Origin: Punica granatum
Lineage: Eukaryota; Streptophyta; Magnoliopsida; Myrtales; Lythraceae
NCBI RefSeq assembly: GCF_007655135.1
Contig: NC_045128.1
Coordinates: 744,001 to 808,000 of the forward strand
Reading direction: 5' to 3'
DNA: 64,000 bases
Shown: positions 62,334 to 64,000 of the stretch, in pieces
How positions within the stretch are numbered: position 1 is the stretch's first letter
Layout: the number at the start of each line of letters is the position of its first letter
Translations under genes and position numbers: made by a program
Notes under the pieces: model-generated
Told to the model about the DNA's origin: nothing
What the model saw: only the letters and a program-made list of their open reading frames with translations
Database searches by the model: none

Positions 62334-64000
62334 ATGGCGACCCTTTCGAGATTCGTCCTCAAGGACTGCAACTCCCAGACATGGGATGCTGGGCACGGGG
62401 CGGGTTCTTGTTCTCTTCTCGCCACCCGGAGGCCAGTGCGCCACCTTGGTACGTCTGATCCCCGACTGTTTCAGCTTGATTTCGCTTTCTGGGCACAACT
62501 ATATTTCTGTTCTTGGGGCCATTTTGGTGCAATTTTGTGCAAAATGTTTTGTGGGCAGTGCTTGTTTTCATTTCTCGAGTTGAGGCCATATTGGTGCAAA
62601 TCCTGGTGCTTGCCTTGCGGTTTTGGTTTTTCGGGTATTGTCGTGGTCATTGAATTTTAGCTGCTTCTGGGTGGATTAGTTTGTAGCTTGATCATTTTGG
62701 GCAGTGTCCTGTTTTCTTGATTTTCATTGTTAGATCTCAGGAGGGGATACTGTGTGTCTGCGAACTTAAGGAGATTGACCATTCAGGACAGGCCGAGGAG
62801 TCCACTTGTTCTTGCAAGGCCGCTTCCTACTAATCCGGGCTCAAGGTATGCTCTCTGATCAGCGTTATGATAGATTTGAATGATGAATTCCGATTCCCAA
62901 CTCAACTGAAAAAACTAAGCTGCTGAAATGAGGTGGAGGCTTGTTCTTTGTTCTGTGTTTGATTGTTTAGTTATATCTATCATATGTTCTTAAATCGTCA
63001 GAAATGATAGCCTCGGCTTCCCTTAGTCAAACAGCAACTTGATGAAGAACTGTACAAAGCCTAGATGCTCCTGGATGGAGTCATATTGACCAAATCTTTT
63101 TGTTCCTCGTCACCTTTCATCTTGGATCAAATCTGCATTACTTGTAAACTTTTATTTCCCCTGCTTCTGGTTCCCCTATCAGCTAATTATATCATCGAGT
63201 TATGCAATTGAAGCGCTTGGTACTGTTCCATAACCCATGAGTCGTCTCATTGTATTGTCTAAACGATTTGCTTACGTGGAAAATGAATTTGACGCAACGT
63301 CCTTGCCTCGAGCTCTCCAGCAAACCTAAAACCTCACTTGTTGTGTTGGAAGCACTTCTGTTACGTCAGGGGCATCTGTTCTCTAGCAGTCACCTATGGT
63401 CTTTCTTGTGTAGAAACTCACTGACGTTATGCAAGGCTACTACCGATGCCTCGGGAGCCAGCACGCCAAGTGGGATGAGCCAATATGAGAGGATAGTTGA
63501 GACCTTGACCACGCTCTTCCCTGTCTGGGTTTGTAACTGATTTCACTTCTAGTCCTTTTCTTCAAGTGCTTTAATTCTATGAAGAAGTTCATTATATTTT
63601 GTCAACTTTGACCATTGGACAGGTTATCTTGGGCACCGTTATCGGGATCTACAAGCCTGCTGCGGTAACTCTTACTCTTCTTTTGCTGTTTTCATTTTTT
63701 TTCAACCTCCGGAAAGCTCTCCTCCTGTAATAATTCTCGAGCATTTGGTACTTCAGGTCACTTGGTTGGAGACAGATCTCTTCACAGTCGGTCTTGGGTT
63801 TCTCATGCTTTCAATGGGGTTGACTTTGACTTTTGAGGACTTCAGACGATGTCTGAGGAACCCATGGACTGTAAGGGTCAAATCATTAGCATCATTTTGA
63901 GTTCATACATTGGCCAAATCATTGGGGCTCCAATTTTTCAATTCCAATGCTAATTCCTTGAACTCAATTTTGCAGGTGGGTATAGGATTTCTAGCCCAGT
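62334..64000 (+). CDS. BASS2: Plastid sodium/metabolite (pyruvate) symporter, BASS2-like; truncated by window end
   Basis: Six exons visible: 62334-62448, 62734-62845, 63414-63528, 63623-63664, 63757-63870 and 63976 to beyond 64000. All are in phase, giving about 173 residues so far. Residues 1 to about 85 are basic and Ser/Arg-rich, a plastid transit peptide. The transporter body starts at '[19 protein letters not shown]' and runs through '[19 protein letters not shown]', '[20 protein letters not shown]' and '[20 protein letters not shown]', the first two to three helices of the bile acid:sodium symporter fold. In Arabidopsis BASS2 (At2g26900) imports pyruvate into chloroplasts with Na+, feeding the MEP pathway. 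The motif '[13 protein letters not shown]' is diagnostic for the plastid BASS1/2 group. The start lies after a short upstream in-frame ATG at 62307, which I reject because the family starts at MATLSR. Confidence 0.93.

Overview
This is a stretch of plant nuclear genome. Genes carry GT-AG introns, the background is AT-rich, and the protein families are plant-specific: an FAE1-type ketoacyl-CoA synthase, a plant natriuretic-like peptide, an LRR receptor-like kinase and a plastid BASS2-type transporter. Codon use and family resemblance point to a eudicot. The order and family resembles a woody rosid or Myrtales-type genome, but I cannot fix the species.

Layout. 1-3000: decayed Ty1/copia element on the minus strand. 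4023-4571: small secreted EG45/natriuretic-like gene (minus). 6100-9490: 26S proteasome ATPase RPT6 (minus, nine exons), divergent from an H2A.Z histone gene at 9930-10937 (plus). The roughly 440 bp between their start codons holds five TGGGCY (site II) motifs. 11657-13192: a KCS11-like ketoacyl-CoA synthase (minus), tail-to-tail with H2A.Z. 14099-14707: a non-autonomous hAT element with a perfect 8-bp target duplication. 16930-19182: an eight-exon DUF2358+SOUL heme-binding gene (minus). A rearranged, stop-containing partial copy lies downstream at 15294-15936. 19855-20194: a 340-bp Mutator-type MITE with a perfect 9-bp target duplication. 21.6-22.2 kb: interleaved inverted repeats. 23853-24041: a small acidic-protein ORF (minus). 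28473-29754: a two-exon F-box gene (plus).

29.8-41.3 kb is a repeat-rich AT desert with Helitron-type ends (including a 258-bp tandem duplication), SINE-like copies and a 2.9-kb GC-rich LTR-like insertion. 41480-44466: a nine-exon RRM/coiled-coil RNA-binding protein gene (plus). 45.1-50.5 kb: a long, heavily mutated full-size ABCG (PDR-type) transporter pseudogene (plus). 51665-54872: an LRR receptor-like pseudokinase (minus). 55-62 kb is repeat-containing intergenic DNA. From 62334 a BASS2-like sodium/metabolite symporter gene (plus) runs off the end of the window.

The intact genes are mostly unrelated housekeeping and membrane-lipid functions. The common thread is synteny: KCS11, the LRR pseudokinase and BASS2 lie near one another on Arabidopsis chromosome 2 (At2g26640, At2g26730, At2g26900). 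RPT6a and the DUF2358-SOUL gene lie near one another on chromosome 5 (At5g19990, At5g20140). The window therefore looks like one ancestral block whose Arabidopsis counterparts are split over two duplicated regions. I found no evidence of a new multi-gene system. The most noteworthy items are the pseudogenes, the transposons with intact footprints and the small acidic ORF.
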